A DNA stretch of 64,000 nt from UBA7803 sp036381275. GTDB lineage: Bacteria; Pseudomonadota; Gammaproteobacteria; Pseudomonadales; Azotimanducaceae. The translations under genes were made by a program, and so were the position numbers. Within the stretch, counting starts at the first letter, position 1, and every line of letters begins with the position of its first letter. Positions 17,467-25,522 of this stretch are shown here, piece after piece. The stretch spans positions 1 to 64,000 of the forward strand of contig DASVDC010000160.1 in NCBI GenBank assembly GCA_036381275.1, in the 5' to 3' direction. Under the pieces are notes generated by a model. It saw only the letters and a program-made list of their open reading frames with translations, made no database searches and was not told the origin of the DNA.

Positions 17467-18786
17467 GTGAGCCGCACGCCGACGGATATCGATCTCGACA
17501 GCTACTGGATGCCGTTCACCGGCAACCGCCAGTTCAAGGCCGCGCCGCGCCTGATCCGCGCGGCGGAGGGCGTGCACTTCATCACCGAGGACGGCCGGCG
17601 GGTGCTCGACGGGCTGTCGGGGCTCTGGTGCTGCGGCGCCGGGCACAACCGTGCCGAGATCGCGCAGGCAATTGCCGAGCAGGCGCGCGAGCTCGACTAC
17701 GCGCCGGCGTTCCAGTTCGGTCACCGGAAGGCGTTCGAGCTGGCGAGCCGGATTCGGGCGCTGATGCCGGACGGCCTCGACCGTGTCTTCTTCGTCAACT
17801 CGGGCTCCGAGTCCGTCGAGACCGCGCTGAAGATCGCGCGCGGCTACTGGCGTCAGCGGGGGAAGCCCTCGAAGACCCGTCTGATCGGCCGCGCCAAGGG
17901 CTATCACGGGGTGAACTTCGGCGGCACGTCGGTCGGCGGGATCGGCGGCAATCGGCGCCTGTTCGGCACGCTGCCCGATACCGATCACCTGTCGCACACG
18001 CTGCTGCCGGAGAACCGCTTCTGTCGCGGCCAGCCCGAGCACGGCGCACACCTGGCCGACGAGCTCGAGGAGCTGGTGGCGCTGCACGACGCGTCCACGA
18101 TCGCGGCGGTGATCGTCGAGCCGGTGGCCGGCTCGGCCGGGGTGATTCCGCCGCCGAAGGGCTACCTCGAGCGGCTCCGGGCGATCTGCGACGCGTACGA
18201 CATCCTGCTGATCTTCGACGAGGTGATCACCGGATTCGGCCGCTGCGGCGCGCCCACCGGCGCGCACCGCTTCGGCGTGACGCCCGACATCGCGACCTTC
18301 GCGAAGCAGCTCACCAACGGCGTGGTGCCGCTCGGGGCGGTGGTGGTACGCCGGGCGATCTACGATGCGTTCATGGAGCAGGGCGGTCCCGAGTACCAGG
18401 TGGAGTTCCCTCACGGCTACACCTATTCCGGGCATCCGCTGGCCTGTGCCGCGGGGCTCGCCGCGCTCGACCTGTTCGAGCGCGAGCGCTTCGACCGGCA
18501 GGCAGCGGAGAAGGCCGCCTTCTTCGAGGATTGCATCCACGAGCTCGCCAATCATCCCCACGTCACCGACGTGCGCAACTTCGGCCTCGCCGGCGCGCTC
18601 AGTCTGGAACACTACCCGGGCGAGCCGGCGCGGCGCCCGTTCGAAATCGCGATGGCGTGCTGGGAGCGCGGTCTGTACGTGCGCTACGGCGGCGACACGC
18701 TGCAGTTCGGTCCGGCCTTCGTGATGGAGCGGGAGGACATCGCGCGGATGTTCCAGATCGTCGGGGACGCGTTGCAGGCGGGGTGA
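17467..18786 (+). CDS. Class III omega-amino acid:pyruvate aminotransferase
   Basis: 439 residues, fold-type I PLP enzyme. The N-terminal SYWMPFTGNRQFKAAPRL and SGLWCCGAGHNR are typical of beta-alanine/omega-amino acid:pyruvate transaminases. NSGSESVETALKIAR binds the cofactor phosphate, IFDEVITGFGR holds the cofactor Asp, and TFAKQLTNGVVPLGAV holds the Schiff-base Lys. It likely turns beta-alanine plus pyruvate into malonate semialdehyde plus alanine. Such a product could feed mmsA at the window's left end, although the genes are 17 kb apart. GTG 17467 was chosen because a full AGGAGGTG lies 4 nt upstream. Confidence 0.9.
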   Translation: MSRTPTDIDLDSYWMPFTGNRQFKAAPRLIRAAEGVHFITEDGRRVLDGLSGLWCCGAGHNRAEIAQAIAEQARELDYAPAFQFGHRKAFELASRIRALMPDGLDRVFFVNSGSESVETALKIARGYWRQRGKPSKTRLIGRAKGYHGVNFGGTSVGGIGGNRRLFGTLPDTDHLSHTLLPENRFCRGQPEHGAHLADELEELVALHDASTIAAVIVEPVAGSAGVIPPPKGYLERLRAICDAYDILLIFDEVITGFGRCGAPTGAHRFGVTPDIATFAKQLTNGVVPLGAVVVRRAIYDAFMEQGGPEYQVEFPHGYTYSGHPLACAAGLAALDLFERERFDRQAAEKAAFFEDCIHELANHPHVTDVRNFGLAGALSLEHYPGEPARRPFEIAMACWERGLYVRYGGDTLQFGPAFVMEREDIARMFQIVGDALQAG

Positions 18787-18930
18787 TCGGTTTGGGATTC
18801 GGTTGGCCCATCGACGGTCGCTGCTGGATTTTCTCCCAATATCCCGGGGCGGAACGAAGTGAATTGGGACCCGTGTCCAGCGTTTCCGGACTATGGTTGA
18901 GCGTAACGAGAGTAACCGTTCTCCGGCGCA

Positions 18931-19800
18931 ATGGATCTGGTGGTTCATCCGTTCTTCGACCGTGACACGTTCACCTGGAGCTATCTGATCGCGAATCCGC
19001 CGACCCGTCGGGCGGCGATCATCGACCCGGTGCTCGGCTACGAGCGCGCCACCGGTACGATCGATACCCGGGGCGCCGAGCGGATCCTGGAGGTCGTCGA
19101 GGCCAACGGCTACTGCGTCGAGTGGATCCTCGAGACACACGTGCACGCGGATCACCTGACCGCCGCCCGTTACCTGAAACCTCGTCTGCCGTGCGCCCAG
19201 ATCGCGATCGGTGAGCACGTCCGCGACGCGCAGGCGCTGCTGGCGCCGCGCCTCGGTCTCGGCATCGCGACCGACGGGCGTCAGTTCGATCGGCTCTTGC
19301 GCGACGGCGAGCGGCTGCGCGTGGGGCATGCCTGCGGCCGCGTGATGCACACGCCGGGTCATACCGGCGCCTGCGTGAGCTATCTGTTCGACGGCCTCGC
19401 GTTCGTCGGCGACACGGTGTTCCTGCCGGATCAGGGCACCGCGCGCTGCGACTTCCCCGGGGGCGATCCTCGCGAGCTGTACCACTCCGTGCAGAAGCTG
19501 TACCGGCTGCCGGGCGACACGCGCCTGCTCGTCGGTCACGACTACGGCGGGCTCGACCGGACGCGCGATTTCCGGTTCTCCGCGCGGGTTGCCGAGCAGC
19601 GCGTGGCGAATCGCATGCTGCGGGCCGACACGCCGGTCACGGAGTTCGTCGAGGCGCGTACCGCGCGCGATCGCTCGCTCGACCCGCCGGCGCTGATCGA
19701 GCCGGCACTGCGGGCCAATCTCGACGGCGGCACGGTGCCGCCCGCGGCCGCCGGCGACGGCGCCGCCGCGCTCGACGCGAAGTGCCGCGCGGTGGCGTGA
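18931..19800 (+). CDS. MBL-fold hydrolase, ETHE1/persulfide-dioxygenase-like
   Basis: 289 residues of metallo-beta-lactamase fold. The metal motif is THVHADHLTAA, followed by HTPGHTGACVSY, FVGDTVF and the GHDYG histidine. This arrangement, with the short WSYLIANP start and PVLGYERATG segment, is that of glyoxalase II-like and ETHE1-type proteins, which oxidise glutathione persulfide or hydrolyse thioesters. The C-terminal 40 residues are low-complexity Ala/Gly. There is no rhodanese domain. The substrate is therefore open. The gene stands alone after a 144-bp gap. Confidence 0.82.
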   Translation: MDLVVHPFFDRDTFTWSYLIANPPTRRAAIIDPVLGYERATGTIDTRGAERILEVVEANGYCVEWILETHVHADHLTAARYLKPRLPCAQIAIGEHVRDAQALLAPRLGLGIATDGRQFDRLLRDGERLRVGHACGRVMHTPGHTGACVSYLFDGLAFVGDTVFLPDQGTARCDFPGGDPRELYHSVQKLYRLPGDTRLLVGHDYGGLDRTRDFRFSARVAEQRVANRMLRADTPVTEFVEARTARDRSLDPPALIEPALRANLDGGTVPPAAAGDGAAALDAKCRAVA

Positions 19801-19864
19801 CGCCGCCGTGAGGCGCGTCTCGTGACGCGTTCGGCAGCCGCGTTTCCACGGCTTCCGCGATGCC

Positions 19865-19893
19865 TTGACACCCCGAAACGGCGAGCCTAAAAA
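19865..19893 (+). promoter_or_regulatory. Sigma-70-type promoter
   Basis: TTGACA at 19865-19870 (perfect -35), a 17-bp spacer, and TAAAAA at 19888-19893 (four of six -10 matches). It would start transcripts near 19900, about 37 nt before the acidic small protein gene and its overlapping downstream flavoprotein gene. Confidence 0.6.
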
Positions 19894-19936
19894 GCGCCGT
19901 ACATGCATCGGTCATGGCTGAGGTTCCGATACGTTC

Positions 19937-20257
19937 ATGAGCGGTCTCGACGACGAGGAATTGGGCGGGCCCGAAGGCGAAGAGGAAGAGATCGAGTCGG
20001 CCGATGAGGAGACGAGCGAGCTCGACGAGGAATTCGCCGACGAGCTTGATGAGGAAGAAACCGACGACTTCGACGACCCCGATGTGGAATTCGACGATTC
20101 GGACGAAGATCTGAAGGTCGTCGACGAGGTTCTCAGTCACAAGGATCAGAACGCACGCGCGCTGGCCATCCGTCGGGCCATCGAAGAGCGGCTCGAAGCC
20201 CGGCGCCTGTCGCGCGATCTGGACTATCTGGATCTGGATCTGGACGACGACGCCTGA
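19937..20257 (+). CDS. Acidic PA3496-like small protein
   Basis: 106 residues. The first 60 are almost all Asp, Glu and small residues (EEEEIESADEETSELDEEF). The last 45 carry a basic helix, ARALAIRRAIEERLEARRLS, ending DLDYLDLDLDDD. That C-terminal ARRxIExxLExRRLxxxLDYL pattern is the mark of the PA3496 family of small proteins, described as putative envelope-integrity factors; the long acidic extension here is unusual. No signal peptide. Its TGA overlaps the next ATG by one base, so the two are probably translationally coupled. Confidence 0.72.
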   Translation: MSGLDDEELGGPEGEEEEIESADEETSELDEEFADELDEEETDDFDDPDVEFDDSDEDLKVVDEVLSHKDQNARALAIRRAIEERLEARRLSRDLDYLDLDLDDDA

Positions 20258-21393
20258 TGCGCAGCGACGCGCCGCCGGCGGTCGACGTGGTACTCGTCGG
20301 CGGCGGTCACAGTCACGTGCAGGTGCTGCGCGCGTTCGGTGAGCGTCCGCCCGCCGGCGTACGCGTCACGCTGGTCAGCCGCGACATGCTGACGCCCTAT
20401 TCGGGAATGCTGCCCGGCCACGTGGCCGGCTTCTACGACGCCCGCGAGATTCACATCGACCTTCGGCCGCTCGCCCGTTTCGCCGGCGCGCGCCTGATCG
20501 CGGCGCAGGCGGTCGGGCTCGACACGGCCTCGCGATGCGTGCAGCTCGCCGGCCATCCGCCGATCCGCTACGACGTGCTGTCGATCAATTCGGGCGCCGC
20601 GCCCGGGCGCATCGGGGACTGCGGCGTGCCGGTGAAGCCGATCGGCGGTTTCCTGCCGCGCTGGCGCGACGTGCGCGAGCGCGTCCGGCCGGGGCAGCGG
20701 ATCCTGCTCGTCGGCGGCGGCGCCGGCGGGGTCGAGCTGGCGCTCGCGATGCGCCGCGCGCTCGGCCCGAAGGTGATCCTCACGCTGGCGACCGACGTGC
20801 TGCTGCCGGGACAGAACGCGCGCGCCACGGTGCGTCTGCGGGATGCGCTCTCGAGGCATGGCATCGAGCTGCTCGAAGGCTTCCGCGTCACGTCGGCCGT
20901 GTCGGCCGGCGAGGGCTGTGACGTCGTCGCCGAGGACGGGCGGCGGATCGCCGCGGCGCACCTGTTCTGGGTGACCGCGGTGACCGCTCCGGAGTGGCTC
21001 GCCGGCGCCGGGCTCGCGCTCGACCGGCAGGGGTTCGTGCTCGTCGATCGACATCTGCGTTCGGTGTCGCATCCAGAGGTATTCGCCGCCGGCGACGTCG
21101 CCGCGTTCGCGGAGCGAGCGCTCCCCAAGGCCGGCGTCTACGCGGTGCGCCAGGGGCCGGTGCTGACCGAGAACCTGCGCCGCACGGTGCTCGGGCGGCC
21201 GCTGGTGCGCTACCGCCCGCAGCGGCGCTTTCTGACGATCCTCGGTACCGGCGACGGGTCCGCGGTGGCCTCCCGCGGCCGCTGGGCCGCCGCGGGGCGC
21301 TGGGTGTGGCGCTGGAAGGAGCGGATCGACCGGCGTTTCATCCGTCGCTTCAGCGAGCTGCCGGACCTGGCCGTCGCGGGACGATGGGCGTGA
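20257..21393 (+). CDS. FAD/NAD(P)-dependent oxidoreductase, SelD-N-terminal-domain type (TIGR03169-like)
   Basis: 378 residues. VVLVGGGHSHVQVLRAFGE binds FAD; MLTPYSGMLPGHVAGFYD, ILLVGGGAGGVELALAMR (NAD(P) motif) and VFAAGDVAAF follow. This is the pyridine nucleotide-disulfide oxidoreductase family that in some bacteria is fused in front of selenophosphate synthetase SelD. Here it is a stand-alone protein: the stop at 21393 is followed by a DsbA-like gene, not by selD. The selenocysteine genes selA-selB-tRNA-Sec start 2.2 kb away, which supports a selenium link but does not prove it. Related NDH-2-like quinone reductases remain an alternative. Confidence 0.82.
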   Translation: MRSDAPPAVDVVLVGGGHSHVQVLRAFGERPPAGVRVTLVSRDMLTPYSGMLPGHVAGFYDAREIHIDLRPLARFAGARLIAAQAVGLDTASRCVQLAGHPPIRYDVLSINSGAAPGRIGDCGVPVKPIGGFLPRWRDVRERVRPGQRILLVGGGAGGVELALAMRRALGPKVILTLATDVLLPGQNARATVRLRDALSRHGIELLEGFRVTSAVSAGEGCDVVAEDGRRIAAAHLFWVTAVTAPEWLAGAGLALDRQGFVLVDRHLRSVSHPEVFAAGDVAAFAERALPKAGVYAVRQGPVLTENLRRTVLGRPLVRYRPQRRFLTILGTGDGSAVASRGRWAAAGRWVWRWKERIDRRFIRRFSELPDLAVAGRWA

Positions 21394-21430
21394 AGGCCGT
21401 GCGCCGCGGGCGCGGGTGAGGGTGCCTCCG

Positions 21431-22054
21431 ATGAAGGTGATCGTGGTCACCGATCCGATGTGCTCCTGGTGCTGGGGAATGTCGCCGGCGGTGGAGGAGG
21501 CGGCCGCGCGTCTGGCCGGCAAGGTGGAGTTCGATCTGCTGCTCGGCGGCGTCAACACCACCACGACGCGGCCGGTGGGCGAGTACGCGCGTCGCTACCT
21601 GATGCACGTCTGGCGGGAGGTGCACGCGGTCACCGGGCAGACGTTCGCGTTCCAGGTGCCGGATGGCCTGGTCTACAACAGCACCGCGCCGTGCCTCGCG
21701 CTCGCCGCGGTGCGGCGCGCGTCGGGTCGTCCGCCGTTCGGCTATCTGCACCGGCTCCAGCAACTGCTGTTTGCCGAGGCGCGCAACATCAACGATCCGG
21801 ACCTGCTGGCCGCGACGGCGACGGAGTTCGGCGTTGCGGCCGACGTGGTGCGCCGGGGTCTCGCCGACCCGACGCTCGCGGCGGCGCTGCGCGTCGAGCT
21901 GAACCAGGCACGCCGGCACGGCACCAGCCAGCTTCCCCACGTGCTGATCGAGCAGGACGGCCAGCGCAGCCTGCTCGCCGGCGGTTACGCCGATGGTCCG
22001 ATGCTCGAGGCGCTGATCCGCGAGCGCCTCGGCGGCGCTCAGCCGCGGAAGTAG
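21431..22054 (+). CDS. DsbA-family thioredoxin-fold protein (COG3531-like)
   Basis: 207 residues without a signal peptide, so probably cytoplasmic. The active-site-like DPMCSWCWGM (CxxC) lies at residues 9-16, followed by a helical insertion and the cis-Pro loop TSQLPHVLIEQDGQ. This matches the DsbA family predicted disulfide isomerases of the FrnE/COG3531 type. It is 37 bp after the flavoprotein gene, likely in the same transcript. ATG 21431 is preferred over the GTG at 21416. The 3' end overlaps the convergent metX by 16 bp. Confidence 0.85.
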   Translation: MKVIVVTDPMCSWCWGMSPAVEEAAARLAGKVEFDLLLGGVNTTTTRPVGEYARRYLMHVWREVHAVTGQTFAFQVPDGLVYNSTAPCLALAAVRRASGRPPFGYLHRLQQLLFAEARNINDPDLLAATATEFGVAADVVRRGLADPTLAAALRVELNQARRHGTSQLPHVLIEQDGQRSLLAGGYADGPMLEALIRERLGGAQPRK

Positions 22055-23127
22055 CGGGCGATCACCGGCCGGAACCGGTCCATGTCGACCAGAAAGGAGT
22101 CGTGGCCCTGGATCGACGGCAGGCGATGGAAGGTCACGTCGGCGACGTGCTCCGCGAGCCCGGCGGCAAGCTCCTGCTGCTGTTCCACGGGAAACAGGAA
22201 GTCGGATTCGACGCCGATCACCATCGCGCGGCCGACCTTCACCCGCGAGAAGCCCTCCGAGAGGCTGCCGCCGTGGTCGGCCACGTCGAAGAGGTCCATC
22301 GCGCGGGACAGGTACAGGTAGCAGTTGGCGTCGAACGCGCCGACGAATTTGCGCGCGTGCGCTTCGAGGTACGATTCCACCTCGAAATCGAGCCCGAACG
22401 GGTCGCTGTCGTCGCCCCGCTCGGTGGTGCGCTCACGCCCGAAGCGTTCGGCCCACTCGGCGGCGGAGCGGTAGGAGATCATGCCGAGCTTGCGGGCGAG
22501 GCGCATGCCGACGACGGGGCCTTCCGGGCTCGTGTAGTTGCCGCCGTTCCAGGCGGGATCCTTGCGGATGATCTCCCGCTGCAGCGAGCGGATCGCGATC
22601 GCAAACGGCTGGCTGCGGGCCGCGGACGAGATGCTGACGAGCCCGTGCGCCCGCTCCGGGTGCAGCAGCGCGAACGCGAGCGCGGTCATGCCGCCCATCG
22701 ACGAGCCGAGCACGGTATGCACGCGCTCGATGCCGAGGTGGTCGAGCACAACGGCACCGCCATTGGCGATGTCCTCGATGTGCAGCACCGGAAAATTCAG
22801 CCGGTAGCGCTCGCCCGTGGCGGGATCGATGGACGCCGGCCCGGTGGAGCCGAAGCAGCTCCCGAGCGAATTCACGCAGATTACGAAGTAGCGGTTGGTG
22901 TCGATCGGTTTGCCGGGCCCGAGCATGTCCTCCCACCAACCGGTGCGGCGGTCCGCGGGTGAGGACGCCGCGTGCGCGGACGGCGACAGCCCGGTGAAGA
23001 TCAGCACCGCGTTGCCGCCGGTCGCATCCAGCTCGCCCCAGGTCTCGAACGCGATCGTGGGGCGCACGAGCACGCCTTCCTTCATGCGGAACGTGCTGGA
23101 AACGGTGGCGTAGCGGGTGGCGTACAT
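22039..23127 (-). CDS. metX: Homoserine O-acyltransferase (MetX type)
   Basis: 362 residues of alpha/beta-hydrolase fold. The nucleophile motif is VLGSSMGGMTAL; GVESDFLFPV carries the Asp and IQGHDSFLVD the His of the triad. It activates homoserine for methionine synthesis by acyl transfer. Members of this family in Proteobacteria can use succinyl-CoA rather than acetyl-CoA, and the sequence alone does not settle which. ATG 23127 (MYATRYATVSSTF) was chosen because upstream codons to 23208 look non-coding. No metW follows it. Confidence 0.92.
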   Translation of the reverse strand: MYATRYATVSSTFRMKEGVLVRPTIAFETWGELDATGGNAVLIFTGLSPSAHAASSPADRRTGWWEDMLGPGKPIDTNRYFVICVNSLGSCFGSTGPASIDPATGERYRLNFPVLHIEDIANGGAVVLDHLGIERVHTVLGSSMGGMTALAFALLHPERAHGLVSISSAARSQPFAIAIRSLQREIIRKDPAWNGGNYTSPEGPVVGMRLARKLGMISYRSAAEWAERFGRERTTERGDDSDPFGLDFEVESYLEAHARKFVGAFDANCYLYLSRAMDLFDVADHGGSLSEGFSRVKVGRAMVIGVESDFLFPVEQQQELAAGLAEHVADVTFHRLPSIQGHDSFLVDMDRFRPVIARYFRG

Positions 23128-23288
23128 GCAGGTTTCGAGACAGCGGACGGCGCAGTCTAACCCGGATCGGACGGAGCCGGGATCACCTTCGTGCGACCGG
23201 GCGGCCACGCGGGCCGCGACGTTTCCTTCACAACCTGGCTACAACCCGCGGATTCAATTCGCTGCCGCCCGTCCCTAGTCTGGCCGCC

Positions 23289-23525
23289 ATGCAGCATACG
23301 TTCACCAACGAAGCCCAGAGCGAAGGCGTCTGGGTCACCGGAAGCAACGAGGTCTTCTGCCGCTGGCACTGGGACCCGAACGCCCGTCGGCTCGTCGTCG
23401 AGGCCGGCGACGTGACGTGTGCCTGGTCGACGCCGGATCTGGACCTGAGCGGCGAGTCCGGCATGTACATCGACCTGCCCGAGACGGCCAAGGACGTCGG
23501 CCGGCTGATCCACCAGCAGCGCTAG
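23289..23525 (+). CDS. Small protein of unknown function
   Basis: 78 residues: MQHTFTNEAQSEGVWVTGSN, then a Trp-rich strand (CRWHWDPNARRLVVEAG), and a charged C-terminus ending KDVGRLIHQQR. Composition and codon use look like a real gene. No membrane segment or signal peptide is seen and I recognise no family. It ends 22 bp from the 3' end of the tRNA-Sec gene on the other strand. Confidence 0.6.
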   Translation: MQHTFTNEAQSEGVWVTGSNEVFCRWHWDPNARRLVVEAGDVTCAWSTPDLDLSGESGMYIDLPETAKDVGRLIHQQR

Positions 23526-23547
23526 CGCCCGCCGGCCACCGAGACGG

Positions 23548-23637
23548 CGGAAGAGGTAGGAGTCGAACCCACCAGGCGCGATCTCGCGCCTCGACGGCTT
23601 TGAAGGCCGCGCGCCCCACCGGGGACGATGCTCTTCC
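23548..23637 (-). tRNA. selC: Selenocysteine tRNA, anticodon UCA
   Basis: About 90 nt on the minus strand. The 5' end is GGAAGAGCATCGTCCC and the 3' end CTCTTCC, discriminator G, then CC. The anticodon arm reads GGCCTTCAAAGCC with UCA; a long variable arm GGCGCG/CGCGCC has a 4-nt loop; the T arm has TTCGACT as loop; the D arm CGTCCC/GGGGCG matches the long D stem of tRNA-Sec. The sequence aligns base by base with the E. coli molecule, but the 3' acceptor strand is one nucleotide shorter, giving a 7-bp acceptor stem. It starts 10 nt after the selB stop, so it is probably co-transcribed with selA-selB. Confidence 0.92.
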
Positions 23638-23647
23638 GCCGAAGAGT

Positions 23648-25522
23648 CTAACGGACTGCGGGGAGCAGCCGCGAGGTCTCCCCGACCACGGTCCGCGTCT
23701 CGCCGTGACGCCGGGTGAAACCGCGGGCGTCGAAATACTCCAGCACTTCGATCACCACGTTGCGGCCGACGCCGCTCGCGTCGCGGAACTCCCGGGCCGA
23801 GAATCCCGCGGTTGCGTCGGACAGCGCACAGGCGATCGCGGCCAGCGCTTTCAGCCGATCGGGCAGGAACAGGCGCTTGTCGCCGATCTGCACGAGCCAG
23901 CCCTTGCTGACAAGCGGAGCCACGAGATTGCGCAGACTCGTCAGCGGCAGCCCCAGCGAACGGGCGATGTCGCCGAGGCTCGCCGGCTGTTCGCGGTCGA
24001 GGTGCGGCCGCAGGCGCTCCAGCAGCCGGCGTTCGGCGTCGGAGAGCTCCGCCCGGTGATCCCGCGGGAAGTAGCGTCCGGCGCGCCGCTCGAGCGCGCC
24101 CGCGGCGATGAGCTCGCCGAGCAGCGCACCGCGGAAGCGCGCGGGCGCGTCGGTCTGGAACTGATGTTCCTGCAGGCCCTGCAGCGTCGGATCGATCCGG
24201 TGTCGCGTCCGGCACTCGTCGAGCAGCTCGCCGCGCCAGCGCTCCCACGTCGGGCGCGCGACGAGCGTGCCGTCCTGCGCGACCGCATCGGCGCCAGCGC
24301 GCAGCTCCGCCGCCTGCGCCGGGGTGAGGTTCCACAAGTCGGCGAACGCGGCGAGATCGACCGGCCCGTCCGCCAGCGCCGCGGCGAGCGCCCGGGTCGC
24401 CGTCGGCTGTGACCAGGCACGCACCGCGCGCAGCCGCGCGGGGCTGCGCCGGCGGCCGGCGGGCGGCCGGTTGTCGAGCACGGCGCCGCCGCCCAGCGTG
24501 CGTTCCAGCGCCTGATCGCGCAGGATCAGGCGGTCGCCGAGCTTGCCCGGCAGCGGTTCGTCGAGCACGACTTCCGCGAGGCCCCGCTCGCCGGGCTCGA
24601 GCCGGTTCGATTCGAGCAGCGCCAGGCGCCCGCGGGCATGGCTCGTGGCGAGATACGCGTGCACCGGCAGCCAGTGCCGGACCGGCCGCGGGAAGTCGCC
24701 GAGAACGCGCAGGTCGACGATCAGCGAGCGCGATCCCGCTTCGGGCACGGCGCAGAGCCAGTGGCCGCGCCGTACCGCCGTCGGGTCGACGCCGGCGAGA
24801 TTGATCGCGGCACGGTCGCCGGGCCGTGCCAGTCCGCTCGGCCGGTCCTGGACGCGCAGATCCCGAACGCGCCCACGGGCGCCGCCCGGAAACACGTGCA
24901 GTTCCTCGTCCACCTGCAGCGTTCCGGCGTGCACCATGCCGGTGACCACGAGGCCCACGCCCTTCAACAGGAACGCCCGATCCACGGCGAGGCGGAACGC
25001 GCCGCCGTCGCCCGGCACCGCGTGCCGCTCGGCCGCCCGCACCAGGTGCGTACGCAGCGAATCCAATCCGTCACCGCTCACGGCGGAGGTCACGATGACC
25101 GGAGCCTCGCGCAGAAACGTGCCGGTCACCAGCCGCTGCACCTCGGCATGCGCGGCTGCGAGCCGATCGCCGGCGACGCGGTCGCACTTCGTCAGCGCCA
25201 CCACGCCGTCGCGCAGACCCAGAAGCTCGAGGATCTGCAGGTGCTCACGGCTCTGCGGCATCGGGCCGTCGTCGGCTGCGACCACCAGCAGCGCGTGCTG
25301 CAGCGCCGCGACGCCGGCGACCATGTTGTGGATGAAGCGGTGGTGGCCCGGCACGTCGACGAAGCCGAGCGTGACGCCGCCGACGTCGAGGTAGGCGAAG
25401 CCGAGATCGATGGTCAGGCCGCGGCGCTTTTCTTCCGCGAGGCGATCGGTGTCCTTCCCGGTGAGCTGGCGGATCAGGCTGGTCTTGCCGTGGTCGACGT
25501 GACCGGCCAGGGTGACGATCAT
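23648..25522 (-). CDS. selB: Selenocysteine-specific elongation factor
   Basis: 624 residues. The EF-Tu-like GTPase domain has GHVDHGKTSLIRQLTG (G1), DVPGHHRFIHNM (G3) and TKCD (G4). Beta-barrel domains follow, then winged-helix domains in the last 250 residues that in the family bind the SECIS RNA hairpin (IARSLGLPLTSLRNLVAPL and the FSAREFRDASGVGRNVVIEVL wing region). It delivers selenocysteyl-tRNA to UGA. The ATG overlaps the selA stop by 4 nt, giving translational coupling. Confidence 0.97.
   Translation of the reverse strand: MIVTLAGHVDHGKTSLIRQLTGKDTDRLAEEKRRGLTIDLGFAYLDVGGVTLGFVDVPGHHRFIHNMVAGVAALQHALLVVAADDGPMPQSREHLQILELLGLRDGVVALTKCDRVAGDRLAAAHAEVQRLVTGTFLREAPVIVTSAVSGDGLDSLRTHLVRAAERHAVPGDGGAFRLAVDRAFLLKGVGLVVTGMVHAGTLQVDEELHVFPGGARGRVRDLRVQDRPSGLARPGDRAAINLAGVDPTAVRRGHWLCAVPEAGSRSLIVDLRVLGDFPRPVRHWLPVHAYLATSHARGRLALLESNRLEPGERGLAEVVLDEPLPGKLGDRLILRDQALERTLGGGAVLDNRPPAGRRRSPARLRAVRAWSQPTATRALAAALADGPVDLAAFADLWNLTPAQAAELRAGADAVAQDGTLVARPTWERWRGELLDECRTRHRIDPTLQGLQEHQFQTDAPARFRGALLGELIAAGALERRAGRYFPRDHRAELSDAERRLLERLRPHLDREQPASLGDIARSLGLPLTSLRNLVAPLVSKGWLVQIGDKRLFLPDRLKALAAIACALSDATAGFSAREFRDASGVGRNVVIEVLEYFDARGFTRRHGETRTVVGETSRLLPAVR

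Noticed and set aside
18834..18869. TCCCAAT/ATTGGGA inverted repeat before the MBL gene
   Set aside because: A 7-bp stem with a 22-nt loop and no T-run; too weak to call a terminator or operator.
16075..19908. A 1277-codon open frame on the minus strand
   Set aside because: It spans the MFS, aminotransferase and MBL genes in other frames, has no recognisable domain, and is rich in Arg, Ala, Pro and His as expected for antisense of G+C-rich genes.
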